This document shows positions 37,976 to 50,271 of a stretch of DNA of 64,000 nucleotides, piece by piece. Source of the stretch: Albifimbria verrucaria (Eukaryota > Ascomycota > Sordariomycetes > Hypocreales > Stachybotryaceae). Made by a program: the position numbers and the translations under genes. Each line of letters begins with the position of its first letter. The first letter of the stretch is position 1. The notes under the pieces are model-generated. The model did no database searches and was not told the origin of the DNA. It saw only the letters and a program-made list of their open reading frames with translations. Where the stretch lies: NCBI GenBank assembly GCA_020081605.1, contig JAHREC010000009.1, positions 2,046,001-2,110,000 of the forward strand, in the 5' to 3' direction.

Positions 37976-39604
37976 ATGCTCTTCCCTATCTCCGGCTTGG
38001 TCGTTGCCGCCGGTCTGCTGGCTTCGGCCGGCGCCCTCTCGCCCCAGGACATACCCGCCGACGTCCCCGTCTCCTCCCTCCTCGATTCGGCGCAAACGCA
38101 TTTGTCCAAGGGCGAGACGAGCGAGGCCCTCATTTACTACGACGCTGCCATCTCTCGAGACCCAACCAACTACCTCTCGCTTTTCAAGCGCGCTACCACC
38201 TATCTGTCGCTTGGACGTACCACCCAGGCTACTGACGACTTCAACAAGGTGCTCGCGCTCAAGCCTGGCTTCCAGGGCGCCCACCTCCAGCTCGCCAAGA
38301 TCAAGTCCAAGCACGCCGATTGGGATGCCGCCAGGGACGAGTTCCTTGCCGCTGGCAAGCCTGCGGACTCGGAGGAGGTTGCCGAGTTGGAGGCTGCTCG
38401 AAATGCCGCCCTCGCTGCGAAACAGGCTGCCGAGAATGGCCAGTGGGATGACTGTGTCAACGCCGCTGGTGTTGCCATCGTGGTCGCCGCCCGCAACCCT
38501 TCTCTTCGTGAGCTCCGTGCGCGATGCAGGTTCGAACGTGCCGAATTAGAGGAAGGCATGAGTGACTTGCAGCATGTTCTGCAAATGAAACCTGGCGACA
38601 CAAACCCTCACCTGCTCATCTCAGCCACCACCTTCTACGGCCTCGGCGACATGGACAATGGCATTGTCAAGATCCGCAAGTGTCTGCAATCAGACCCCGA
38701 TTCCAAGGTCTGCAAGAAACTTCACAAGCAGGAGAAGGCCGTACAGAAGACCTTCACCAAAGCCGAAGCCCAGCTGAACAGGGGCCAGTTCACCACCGCT
38801 GGCAGGACCCTTGTTGGAACGGATGAGGACGCGGGCCTGATAAACTCAATCAAAGAACAGGTTGAAGAACTCAGGCAAGCCGGGCGCATCCCTAACAAGG
38901 CAAGCATCAAACTATATGAGCGGGCTATCGAACTGGTTTGCCAGGCTTACTCTGAGGTACGTGCAGCCATCATCTACTCCCTTCTACTACTCACTGATTC
39001 TCTGCCTTTAGTCCACCCATAAGGAGGCTGCCAAATATTGTACTGAAGCTCTCGAACTCGATCCTGACTCTTTCTGGGGTCTGATGCATCGCGGCAAGAC
39101 ATTGCTGAAGCAAGAAGAGTTTGAGGCGGCTATCCAGACTTTGGAGAAGGCGGGCGAGGTGCGACCGGACAAGCGAGACAGGGTCAACAACATTCTCAAT
39201 AAGGCTCGTATCGCTCTGAAGCGCAGCAAAACGAAGGATTACTACAAGGTTCTTGGCGTTGCCAACGACGCGGACGAGAGACAGATCAAGACGGCTTACC
39301 GCAAGGCGACGAAGCTGTTCCACCCGGACAAGGCTGCCGCGCAAGGTATTAACAAGGAGGATGCGGAGAAGAAGATGGCTGCCGTCAATGAAGCCTACGA
39401 AGTTCTGAGTGATCCGGAACTGAGGGCTAGGTTCGACAGAGGCGATGACCCCAACTCACAGGAATCCGGAAACCCCTTCCAGGGCAGTCCCTTCGGCCAC
39501 GGCGGCGGTCAACCGTTTATGTTCCATCAACAGGGCGGCGGTGGCCAAGGGGTTTCAAATTTCACTTTGGAGGAGGTGGCGGCGGAGGACCCTTTGGATT
39601 TTAA
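37976..39604 (+). CDS. ER TPR-J co-chaperone, DNAJC3/p58IPK type (one apparent frameshift)
   Basis: ER-lumen Hsp40 that binds unfolded clients through TPR repeats and stimulates BiP/Kar2 through its J domain. Exons are 37976-38956 and 39012-39604. The N-terminus MLFPISGLVVAAGLLASAGA is a signal peptide. TPR motifs follow (for example EALIYYDAAISRDPTNYLSL, AAKYCTEALELDPDSFWGL). The J domain begins DYYKVLGVANDADERQIKTA and has the HPD motif in LFHPDKA. The C-terminus is Gly-rich. One G is missing from the GGGG run at 39549-39552; restoring it gives the family ending FKFHFGGGGGGGPFGF and a total of 524 aa. Without it the frame runs on for about 125 unrelated residues. No KDEL-like retention signal is visible at the end. 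Confidence 0.9.
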
Positions 39605-40318
39605 GGCTGCTGTGCCAATTGCTGCTATTTCAAGTACTTGGGAAGGATACCTGGGCAAACCTAGGGGTGGAGTTTTGGTGTTTGAGCAAATGTCATATAA
39701 GCAGCATGTTCTATATAGTGTACTGAGGAATGTAGAAGTTAGCCAACCGAGTTCACCTAGGACTACGGTGAACCAAAGTTGCACAATTGAGTTAACCTAC
39801 TTTTCTCGTTTACGGAAATCTTCTCTGATCATCTTGTGTTGGACTCGTAATACTAGAACCGCAGCCGACTCCACAGCTGAACAACACTCACATCAACCTT
39901 GGGCTCTGCAAAGGACCAAAGAATTGCAAGATGCGCACGTGCGCCAAGCATGTGTTCAATACGCCGTCGCCGGTTCTTGAATTTGTCAACACCTATATCT
40001 TAACAAAGCCCCAAATATATAAATCTTCCCTCTGAAGCTCCTGCTGCCCGACTCTTTCCGCTCGCTGCATATGTACAACAACTCGCGTTAGGTGCCAGAA
40101 CGCGCCAAAATCTCTATCCGTGTCCCGTTCCAGCCACCAGCATGTCCGATTCTATAACCCGATATTGTAGCTACCGTCCAGCAGACGGCAAGTGATGATC
40201 CAACGATGAGCACAGTGAGTGCCGCTCACAGATGAATTCTTTTCAAACATACTCGTACCGTTTCACAACCACATGTCGTCTGATCCCAACTGCCCTTCGG
40301 CATCTGCAATTTAATCGC
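39605..40318. other. convergent intergenic region
   Basis: 3' regions of the TPR-J and mitoferrin genes. No gene was recognised. Confidence 0.55.
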
Positions 40319-41704
40319 TTACAGACTATCGTTTCGCTTGATGAAGTAGGCCCTGGTTTCTGATGTCAGTTGATGAATGCTGGTACGTAGACATAGGATG
40401 GCATACTTGGAGAACTCATACGCCGACCAGCAGATTGCCGTGCTGGGCATGGTCGTCAAGATGCGAGGGCGAACTCCCTTGAAAAAGCCGCGGAAGCCCT
40501 CCCTTTGGTAAAGCAGCTGGCAACCACCGACAAATCCGTTGACGTTCCTGACTTGAGGGTCCGTTGACGTGCCACGAGTCTGCAAGATCGTCTTGATGAC
40601 ATCCATGGGGGTTGTCAAGCCTGCAGCAAAGCCTCCAGCAACAGCACCCGCTATGCAATGTGTGACAGGATCGTAGTTCTTGTTGGGGTTCATCGAGGTA
40701 GAAATGGTCTCGTAGGCGAGGAACTGCAGTGCAGTGAAGGGAACGGTCATGGACAGCGTGGTTGGGTAGGATACGTAGAAAGCGCCTAGGCCTTCGTTCT
40801 TATAAACATATCGGGCGCAGTCGACCATTGATCGGTACATTTTCTTAGAGTTTTGCATTTGCATGCGCTGCTTGATAACTGATGGTAAACCGAGGTTAGC
40901 TACGCGATTTCCTGTTTGCTCAGTTCCACATGTTCCAAGGATATACGTACCGTCGAAGGGGTTCATGAAGGCATCGCTAGCAATTGTAGCTGCAGCGCCA
41001 CTAGTAGCTACGCACGTTGTCAACTGTCTGTGTCTTCATAGAAGCCATCTGTATATTGGGTAAAATTAGGTAACTTACCGGCAGCAAGAGGATGGTGCAC
41101 ACCGGCTTGATTACCGCCCATGGCATGCTTCACAGCCTCGTACGTCGCGAAATAGACAGCGTGGGCCGGACCTGGTGGGAAAAGGTGAAGGTTAGCGGCT
41201 CACGGTCGGTAGCAAAAGTATCAGAGAACTACCACTGCTTACCTGCACCAACGATGACGCTGGACATTCCACGCCATAGGCTGAAGAAACCTTCAGTAGA
41301 AGCTATTTGGTATGTGCTGCGAAACACTCCGGCTTGGGCAGTTGTCGAGCTAGGAGCCAAGACTTGCATTCGGGTCTGTTACAAGGGTCGAGGGGTCAGT
41401 ACGCAAAATTGACAGCAGAGGAGGGCCATGTCTATGCACCTTGATCGCGTCAATTGGATACATTACGGTGTGTTCCTACAGCGCAAGAGTTAGCAAGTGC
41501 CGGGTCCGTGGCCTCCATGGATGTGCGTACGGCAATGCCTGCAAACGCGCCTGCTGCCATATTCTGCAGCAGGGAGAAGTTGAGCGGAAGGGATTCATAG
41601 CTGAGAGTCAAAGTCAGCCATGTTGTTTGTGTGAAAGACTTGGAATGCGCGTTGATTGGTGCTCACTCGTAATCCTCAACCGGCTCAGCAGTGGGCTGGG
41701 CCAT
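40319..41704 (-). CDS. mitoferrin, mitochondrial iron carrier Mrs3/Mrs4 type
   Basis: Inner-membrane carrier that imports ferrous iron for heme and Fe-S synthesis. Eight exons on the minus strand (41704-41667, 41600-41531, 41475-41440, 41375-41243, 41171-41079, 41007-40951, 40878-40407, 40352-40319) total 933 nt, giving 310 aa. The three carrier signatures are visible: YPIDAIKTRMQ, NPFDVIKQRMQ and TPMDVIKTILQ. The Mrs3/4-type residues LLQNMAAGAFAGIAEHTVMY precede the first, and the GNQ segment (HAMGGNQAG) is present. The start at 41704 (MAQPTAEPVEDY) is chosen because no ATG lies upstream in frame before a stop. The frame is intact. It is very intron-dense, with one 36-nt exon. Confidence 0.92.
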
Positions 41705-43732
41705 GTTGGCCACAGCGGCAGACGCTCCGCCGAGGATCTTGGAATCGAGGGTAGCCAGGTTGACTGCTGGAGAGAAAACCGACGCAGGCGACGTGGACCC
41801 GAGCGTCGGGCTGTGACTTGTTCAAAGGTCGAGGGCGAAAGGGGAGGAGGAGGAGGAGGAGGAGGAGGCTGAGAAAGGACGAGAGGGCTCGAGGCGTGGT
41901 GTATCAAGAGCCAGAAGTCAAAGAGTGTGGCGGAAGTCCGGAGAGGCTCGGACTACGGATTAGTCGTGTTCTGATTCTCGGTCGGTCGGTCGGTCGGTAG
42001 GGGTGGTTGGCTACTTTGTCTAGTGGAGCTCGGAGAATGCGGTCGTGAGGATGGAGCTCGGTGGCGTACGATGGAGCAACCGCGGCGCGTCCAGTTGTCC
42101 CGTGTAGATGGCAGCTGGACAGGCGGGATTGAGCTTCGCAAAGGCAGTGATGCGTGTGCTGTGCTGAAGAGGACTTTTTCCCCAAACCTCGATGTGAAGA
42201 CAGCTAAGGTACAGGTGCGGTATGGCGCGATACCTCAGGTTGGCGCGATGGAGGTACCTCAAGTTGAGGCAGTTTTTAACCCAGCTCCTTGGGTACTAGA
42301 TTAGCATCGTGGGGACTCGCCAATGCGACACTGATTGGCGTGCTCCTCGAGTACCCGCCTTATCAGCTGGGTACCCTAGGCCCGTGAGAAAAAAATCTTT
42401 CCGTTTACGGCCTTGGAGCCAGAGTCGGGGTACTTCCTTACCTGGCCTGGTCAAGTCATTATCTGACGTTGGAAATTGCTCCGGCTCAAAAGAGAAAAAA
42501 AGAACCAACTGACAAGATACCTCGAGACTGGTCATAAAGACCCGAGCGATTGGCTCGACAGATCCGCTCATGGCTTGCCTTGAGCAGTAATTCCCCTTCT
42601 TTCCCACACTTCCTCCCCGACTTTGGGGACGAATCCTGGTCAGGAGCATGCTCTACAGTATAGGCCATTTGCCGCATTCACATCTGATAACTTTGAGCCA
42701 TTACCAAAGCCCGCATATTGGGCTCCTGGCGCGGAGCATGCGTTGCGCTGCCAAACCAGTACCGATACATAATGTATGTACCTTGTCTAAAGCACTTTGC
42801 TGTCTGAAATGAATGACGCATCATCTACTGGGGAATTTTATGGGGATGGCTGTATAACCAGACACATTGTCCACGGCAGCAAACGCTTATCGCCTACACA
42901 GAGTCGTGGCTTTGCCCTACAGTAAACTCGAGCGAAACCTGTCTGCCAGAGTCACGGTATCGGTTGTCCTTGATTTCCGTGGTTTGGACTACGGGCTACT
43001 GAAGTCTCCGGTCTCGGCCTTGAAGTTGGGTATTATTCTCACCGCAGGTGCTTCCTAGCAGGTTGCATATTTTTCGACTATGAGGTGACAGTAGACAAGG
43101 ATCTTGCCTATGTTGAAAACAGATATTTCCGGCTGTCAGGGATTGGTCCTTGTCAGTATATTACCTGGTTCGTACTACCTGGTAGTGTAATTTCTAGGCC
43201 TCCGTGTCCTTTTCTGAAGCCGTTAGCTTACAGAACTAGCACTCAAAGATACCCTGAATGCTGGACTTGCAAACGTGACCCACTTCTTCACATGTGCTTG
43301 GCCCGTATCTGATCATCAGATAATATTGCTTTGTTACTCCACCTTCTCAGGCCTACCAGCATCCCAATGGGTCTACGGCTTAAGTTGGGGTTTCTACCAG
43401 CATGTCAATGTAGGTACGTTGTTTTGCACATGGATTTTCTAAGCGCATGATGTATTCGCTGCATGCTCGGTATCTATATTCGGCCGGTCAAGCCAGTATC
43501 TGGGTGGGGAGAAAGAAGAAAAAGAAAGAAGGGAAAAAAGAAGAAGAAAAAGAAAAACCCGCACTTTCCAATCTAACACCTCTTGTGGTATCATTTCCAT
43601 CCAACGCCGTGACTGGCAACGAAATACAGGTAGGGTACATGTTAATAGCACGAAGAGATTAGCCAACGGGATGACTATAGCATCCCCCGCCTCGGCGATT
43701 TGGCTGGGCTTGTTGAAGTTGGTAAATCAGGC
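41705..43732. other. intergenic region mitoferrin / ATG9 3'
   Basis: 2.0 kb holding the mitoferrin promoter and the ATG9 3' region. It includes a GGA trinucleotide run (41842-41869) and an A/G-only tract at 43510-43558. No supported gene was found. Confidence 0.55.
41842..41869. repeat. GGA trinucleotide repeat
   Basis: About nine GGA/GAG units in the mitoferrin upstream region. Confidence 0.85.
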
Positions 43733-46493
43733 CTAGCACTCCGGTTTCAGGCTCCTTTGTGTTCGCGGCGCTGTTCTCGCGGCTGAGCCCTTGCCCGGCG
43801 AAGTTTCCCATATTGACTCGCCCAGGACTCCACCTTCTTCATAGATATCTTCATCCCTTGTCGCTCGGCTGCTCCATCATCGAAAGACTCCTCTACAATT
43901 TGTGCATCGCCGCGGTAACCTGCTCGAGGATGCCTAGATCTGTGAAGACTTTTGGCAAGCGTACTTGCGCCACCAGGTTGGTGATGTGGGTCAAGTAACA
44001 ATGATGCCATGGGAGACGGCTGTGCCAAAGCTGGCCCGGTATGTGGTGTCCTAGGGGATTGTTCCTGGCATTCGACTGCGCATTCTGCCCGTTTCACCTC
44101 GCCCAGTCCATGAAGACTGCATGTCTGCACCAAGAGTCGGCGAACTGAGACCAGGAAAAGCCGGTGGAGGGTAAAACTGCTGCCGTGTCGCTGGGGGCAT
44201 ATGCCCTGGTATCCCAGTCTTGGGGTTTATGACATAGTTGTCTATGAATCCATAATACGATGCTGCCATTTTCCCATGTTTTGTCGAGTAGTAATCTTCA
44301 CGAACATCATGGCCCACCCCTGTGGTTGTCCAACGTTGCCGACGCCCTTCTTAAAGTCAAACACGGCGAAAGAGCATACATAACCCAATCCATCCACATG
44401 AATGGTGAATTCCCTGAAAAAGTCCACAATTTGATCACTACACTTCGGGAGTGAGAACAGTAGCAGCAAAGGAGTGGTTATGATGCCCATTATTTCCTCC
44501 AGAAAAATAACGACCTTCATCTTATAAAGCTCTGAAAATTCCTGCTTTACTTCGAAACTGTGAAGCCTGCTCTGCCAATGGCTGGGCATGTAGTGCGTAT
44601 ATTCAATCACGTTTCGTAGTGCGTATTCGGGATTGAAGACAGCTGTCTCCTCTGACACCATTCCTCGGGTTATTGCCCAGATCGCTCCGAAAATTCCCAG
44701 GTAGAATAAGACTGTCCGGTCTTTACTAATCTCAAAGCTGAGAAACAGTTCGGAGTCCAGAACGGTACCTACTGCAAGAACTGCCGTGATCGCCCCTGAC
44801 ATGAAGGCAATGCTCCGAGCAACTTCCTCAGTCGTTCGCTTTGGGAATTGATCCACGTAACGGGTCGCAAATGGATATGACATGTGAAGTCGCTCGTAGA
44901 AAATGTGTGGTAGTTCATTGAACTCGCGAAATTTCCATTCTGCTAAAGCCGTATACTTCCGGGCCGCAGCCAATTTAGGGTCCTTTTGGTACTCCTAACA
45001 ACACATGAGCTTAGGTCATACCAGCAATCGTAAAAAGACTCACGTTATAATAGGTAAAGAAATAGACTATGACCACGTAGGCGAGTACCACTGGGGCGAA
45101 AATCAGATTGAGCATTCCTGCAAAGTAAAGCCGTTGCTTAAGCTTCTGGCTGAGTATACCGCGCCGATCCGCTCGTAGGAAGTCTTGCTGCACTTGACCG
45201 AGTTCATTGAAAGCCATGTCCAGGATTCCGTAGTGCAGGTACCATTCCATTGTTTTGGAAAACAGTTGTCGGCCCCGAAGAAGAGGGAAAGGAAGCGAAA
45301 GGTCCAGCACGTCCTTGTTTATCATCGCAATCAGATAATTATCTTTTCGCATTAATCGATTGGCAATATCGTGGGCATCCAGTCTCTCTTTGGATTGTGT
45401 GCCGATAAATCGGCGAAGGTCGAGGGCAATGTTTGTCGCTGTTCTCGGGTTCTGATCTCGGAGGGCCATAATTCGAGCGACTATGTCTTGCCACGAGACA
45501 GTCTGCATGTCTTGCTCGGGGATATCCAGAAGATATGTGAAGAAGTTGCGGATGTGAATAAGTCGTCGAATCTCGAAAAAATACTGGACCAACTTCCAGA
45601 TGAAGAAGAAAGAATAGAGCCAGATACCAAGACTCCAGAGTGAAGACATCTTCCTTGTACACTGACCAATAACAACTTGGTTCAGTGACTTACTCTGTGG
45701 TATTTTATTATAGTCAACGCACTGGCATAAGAATGTCAAGAATACAGCAACAAATAGCGTCTCTCTGGTTCTGATAAGCAAAAAGTCCAGAAGCATGGTG
45801 GAAGGCCAAGCCAACTTACAACAGCCAGAGTGCATTTGCACATAGTATACACCACAATCCACCTCCCTGGAAATAATCATAGACATCTCGCATAAAGCTG
45901 TCAAGATTTGTAGTGTTCACCCACCTCCACATGGCTCTTTCCCGAGGGCTGCCAGATCGTACGCCAGACATCAAGGACCTTGGCCATGCTGGAGCCCGGT
46001 CAAACAACCGAGTATTATGAGGCATATGCTGCCCAATAGAAGCCTCCCATTCTGCTCGCGCTGGTGCTGTCGAAGGACCTGAAGGATGTTGTGGCGATGA
46101 ACGAGACTGCCGAGATGCTTGGTAGGGTGTGGTAGGTGGTCGGGCATTAGCATCATTCGGCTCGACCAGTAGCGAAGCAGGCACATCATTATCGACTTCT
46201 TCATCATTTGACGACCATTTCGTTGCCTGTCTTCGAGAGTTGCGGGTCCTGGAGGCTCCTGGAGCGGTACGCGCCTGCGGAATGTACGGGGCACTGTCAA
46301 CAGTAATGCGACTGTCCGCGGCAGTAAGTCCTTCGGTATCTAGATCGTGGAAGTTGTGTCGGAAATTTTCCTCGTCCACATTGAGCCCTGCTTCTTCATC
46401 AATATCAACCTCGTCGTCCCTATTTCGGAGTTCCTCGTAGAAGGATCTCGTCCCTCTTGACGAAGTGAGCTGATCAAAGATACGCGGAGCCAT
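43733..46493 (-). CDS. ATG9: autophagy scramblase ATG9 (three apparent frameshifts)
   Basis: Multispanning lipid scramblase carried on Golgi-derived vesicles that seed the phagophore. Exons are 46493-45820, 45770-45044 and 44994-43733. The cytosolic N-terminus is acidic and Ser-rich. The core begins [20 protein letters not shown] and includes the [13 protein letters not shown] segment, [33 protein letters not shown], and [11 protein letters not shown]. It continues with [20 protein letters not shown], the [21 protein letters not shown] segment and [14 protein letters not shown]. Three indels are needed: a missing base near 44314 (before [11 protein letters not shown]), an apparent extra G in GGGG at 44054-44057, and a missing base in the CCC at 43855-43857. 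The last one opens the family tail [17 protein letters not shown] and moves the stop to 43733. The corrected length is 887 aa. It is head-to-head with COG6. Confidence 0.94.
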
Positions 46494-47432
46494 GATGAGA
46501 CACCGGACCTAGTCCTCGTTCTTATCCCTAATTGACATTTCGTGCGCAGCTCAAAATCTTTTCGTGGTCGATAGCCGTGGGCTCGTAGGAACAACTCTGC
46601 GTGAAGGCGAGATGCGCCTAGAAGGGACTTGTGAAATGTCAGTCGCAGTAGGTCAAAGGCCTAATGTCTACCAAAAGATGGAACACCCGAGTTTATTCTG
46701 TCAGAGCACGAGATGAAGCCAACAGTCAAGGTTGTACATTCACCAGGCTGCGCTTTATGGGAAGATCAGGTGGCTGGCCAACGTGAGACGATGGAAGGGT
46801 AAGCGTGACAGCCGGCCATGTGCTCAGTGCGTGGGGCCAGGGATGACGAAATACCCAGGACAGAGTGCTGTATCTATGAATGAAACAGAGAAAAGAGCTA
46901 AATACGTACGGTTATTAGTTCCAAAATCGAGGGTTCGATCTCATAGGATGGCTACAAGCATGGAAGAATGGAGGAGAGACAGTGCTGAGTACCTTAGTAG
47001 GTAGTAGGTAGCTCAACAGGTGCACGCAGGTAGGTAGTAGGTAAGGTAGTAACTAGTAGATAAGGTAGCTGATGCAGGCAGCCGATAGCCAGTCGGTACG
47101 GTGACGACAGTTCTGCCGAACAATGGAATTGCAAGGGCGTTCACCGCTTGCCTTAGCTGGTGAGAGTGGGGCCCAGAAAGGCTCAGCAGCCACACTCCCA
47201 TGTGGACAGACAACACATACCTCAGCCCCATTTTCAAGACGCAGGGACTCCTAGCCAAAGTCACCAACGACCTGCAAATGAATAGCACAGTCTAGCAGGA
47301 CTCAAACTATCAATGCGAAATACTCAAAACCCTCATGTGTGAGGACTGGTTATTTCGGGGTATTTTCGAAGCAGATGGCCCTATTTTTAATAACAGTCTG
47401 AAAAATAGTATTCTCAAAGACCACCCATCGCA
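46494..47432. promoter_or_regulatory. divergent promoter region ATG9 / COG6
   Basis: 939 bp between two divergent starts, with an ACCT/TAGG tract at 46988-47072. No other gene was recognised. Confidence 0.55.
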
Positions 47433-49563
47433 ATGTCTCCCAGCTCATCGCTCTCGCTTGATTTGCCTTCCCGAGATGGCCTCGGTGTAGGACAGTTGCC
47501 CCTTCCAAGCCCAGGGTTGTCTTCAGGGGCTAAGAACACCAACCCAATAGCTTCCAAAGTCACAGCTGTGCTTTCAACGTCCTACTCCGACACCGAGTTT
47601 CGCAATGCCTTGGCCCTACTTGATGAACGCGGCGTGGCCAACGACGCCAGGACCAGGCGCCAAATCCGACTCAACTTACAGAAGGAGGTTATCGACAGTA
47701 ACGGTGAGATCATCAGCGAATTTGGCCGCGTCTCTGAGGTAAGTTGTCTGGTTAGGCCCCTATGCCGCGAAGATAATTTCGTTGACTCTGGCTATCTAGC
47801 AATTGAAGCGCATTGGATCTACCCTGGCCAAGCTCAATTCAGGATATCAAGAGATGAAGAACCAATTAGTTACTGCTCATAACCAGACTTCTGGTGCTCT
47901 TTCCGAAGCTTCGTCTCTCTTGGAGCAGCGGCAGCAAGTTGAGTCGAAGCGTGAGTTGCTGGGTGCTGTGAGGGACCATTTTATCATGTCGGATGATGAG
48001 CTGGCAGCCTTGACCCTGAGTTCAGAGCCCGTCGATGATCGGTTCTTTGCGTCTCTTTCCAAGGCTAAGAAGATAAACAAGGACTGCGAAGTCCTTTTAG
48101 GGTTCGAAAACCAAACGCTCGGCTCTGAGTTGATGGAGCAAGCATCGAAGAACATAAACCAAGGGTTCCAGAAGCTCTACAAATGGGTTCAGAGAGAGTT
48201 CAAGACGCTCAACCTAGAAAACCCACAACTCAACCCTTCGGTTCGTCGTGCGCTCAGAGTGTTAGCTGAACGACCATCCTTGTTTCAGAATTGTCTGGAC
48301 TTCTTCGCTGAAGCTCGAGAGCGCGTTCTCACAGACTCTTTCTACCTTGCTCTTACAGGTGCCTCATCTGCAGGCGTAGAGGATCCTTTGGTCAAGCCTA
48401 TCGACATGACGGCACATGATCCTCTCCGGTATGTCGGAGACATGCTAGCATGGATTCATTCTGCAACAGTCAGTGAACGGGAGGCTCTCGAGGTTCTCTT
48501 CGTTGCGGAGGGCGAAGAGTTGGCCAAGGGCTTGAAGTCTGGTCGAGATGCCGAGATATGGCGCCTGGTGGCTGACGAGGATGAGGAACAAGCCGATTTC
48601 AATGCGGTGAAAGCACTTCACAACCTCGTCGATCGTGATGTGTCCGGTGCAACCAGAGTGCTCCGGCAGAGGGTCGAGCAAGTGATACAGTCCAACGAGG
48701 AAATTATACCGGCCTACAACCTATCCAATTTTATCAATTTCTACCGTGTCACCTTCCAAAAGCTATTGGGAGATGATTCCAATCTCGTGGAGTGCATCGC
48801 AGGCCTTGAGACGGAGAGTCTGCGGCAGTTCCGAGCTCTCGTAAGAGACCGCATAGCCTTGCTCCAAGGAGAGTTCCAGCAGACTCCTTCCGATCTCGGA
48901 TTGCCCAGTTTTCTTCAAGAGTGTCTCAAGCAGTTGAGCGCCATCGCCAAGACGTACGACTCGTCACTATCAGCTTCAGATGATCGTGAGACCGAGTTTC
49001 AAAGCATTCTCACAGAAGCATTCGAGCCCTTCATGTCGGGATGCGCAAACATGGCTGGATCGATGCCAGCACCTACGGACTCGATTTTCCTCATCAACTG
49101 CAGGCTTGCCGCGGCTAACTGCCTTAATTCGTTCGACTTTACAAGCCGGAGAGCCAAAGAGCTTCAAGAAGGCGTGGCCAGCGAGGCTGCTAAACTGACC
49201 AAGAGCCAGCATAACTTTTTCCTTCGAGCGTCAGGCCTTTTACCCCTAATTACGTCCCTCCAAGCCGCGGGTTCGGTTCCAGACCTTAACCTGGACAAAG
49301 ATGCTCTGCGATATGCAAGCCAATGTCTAGATGATTTCCTTCCTTCGGCGTTGATGGATGCCATGGAAAATTTAAAGCATCTCCATGACTCACAGCTCGC
49401 GCGTCAGATCACGGAAGAAGCAGCTGAAATTTTCTGTCGGGATTTCGAACGTCTTGAGGAGTTCGTCATTAAGAAGGATGAGACAAGTGACGATGACGAA
49501 GTGGGCGAGGTTCGATCGCTATTTCCAAGAACTACAGCCGAGATTCGTGTCCTGCTCTCATGA
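47433..49563 (+). CDS. COG6: conserved oligomeric Golgi complex subunit COG6
   Basis: Lobe B subunit of the COG tether that returns Golgi-resident proteins by retrograde vesicle capture. Exons are 47433-47738 and 47800-49563, giving 689 aa with no frame error. The N-terminus is Ser/Pro-rich. Family blocks follow: [19 protein letters not shown] and [20 protein letters not shown], then [20 protein letters not shown] (coiled coil), [35 protein letters not shown], and [20 protein letters not shown] near the end. The usual fungal length is about 650-700 aa. Confidence 0.94.
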
Positions 49564-50271
49564 GATAAGAAACAAACGAAGGGGATCCGTGGTGCATGTG
49601 GAAGAACCCTCCGTCTATTACAATAATGAGCACTTCGCGTTGGTACAACTTTGCCAAGCAATCAGTTAGCCCATCTAAATAATATACATGAATGGATAGT
49701 TCGCACATATCATTAGATACGTAGTTGTTCCAGGCGCCCACCCGTCGAATTGGGTCTGATCAAGTCCGAACCCTTGTTATCTGAGATGGCTGGGATCAAC
49801 TTGGTCGTTCACGAGTGACAGGCAATGGTAAGTACCTGGGAAGGAGGCATACAAAGGCAACGCTGGCTGGGCGCCCCTCACTGTGGCTGTCTGTGCCATT
49901 TAGCCACCTCCAGCCACCCCAGTTACGTCACCCTGAATACTCCCACTTCGACAACGAATGCATAATGAAATTGGCCTTTAGCGTGCGCTATGTTGGCTGA
50001 CCAGTCTATGGGCCGTCCTACGAAGCGCGTTGCTTGACTACCAGTTGCACACTGCATCTATGTCAGTGCGGCAATCCATACCACCAGGCGCCGGACCTGC
50101 TTCATCTTGCTTCTCATAAAGCAGCAGAGGAAAGCCACTACACCACGGCGACGTTCGAGAGCGTCAACACCGTTCCTCGCATCGATTATCTCTGCCCAAG
50201 CCCTGCGAAGCACAGTCGTCATTGCAACAAACTTTGGGGCTGTTGCTTGCTATGAATCTGACGCCAGTGCA
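49564..50271. other. intergenic region COG6 / AAA ATPase
   Basis: About 0.7 kb. The proximal part may hold upstream exons or the promoter of the AAA ATPase. No repeat was seen. Confidence 0.4.

Noticed and set aside
41614..41907. Minus-strand frame with a polyproline run over the GGA repeat
   Set aside because: It overlaps mitoferrin exon 1 in another frame, and the proline run is only the translated microsatellite.
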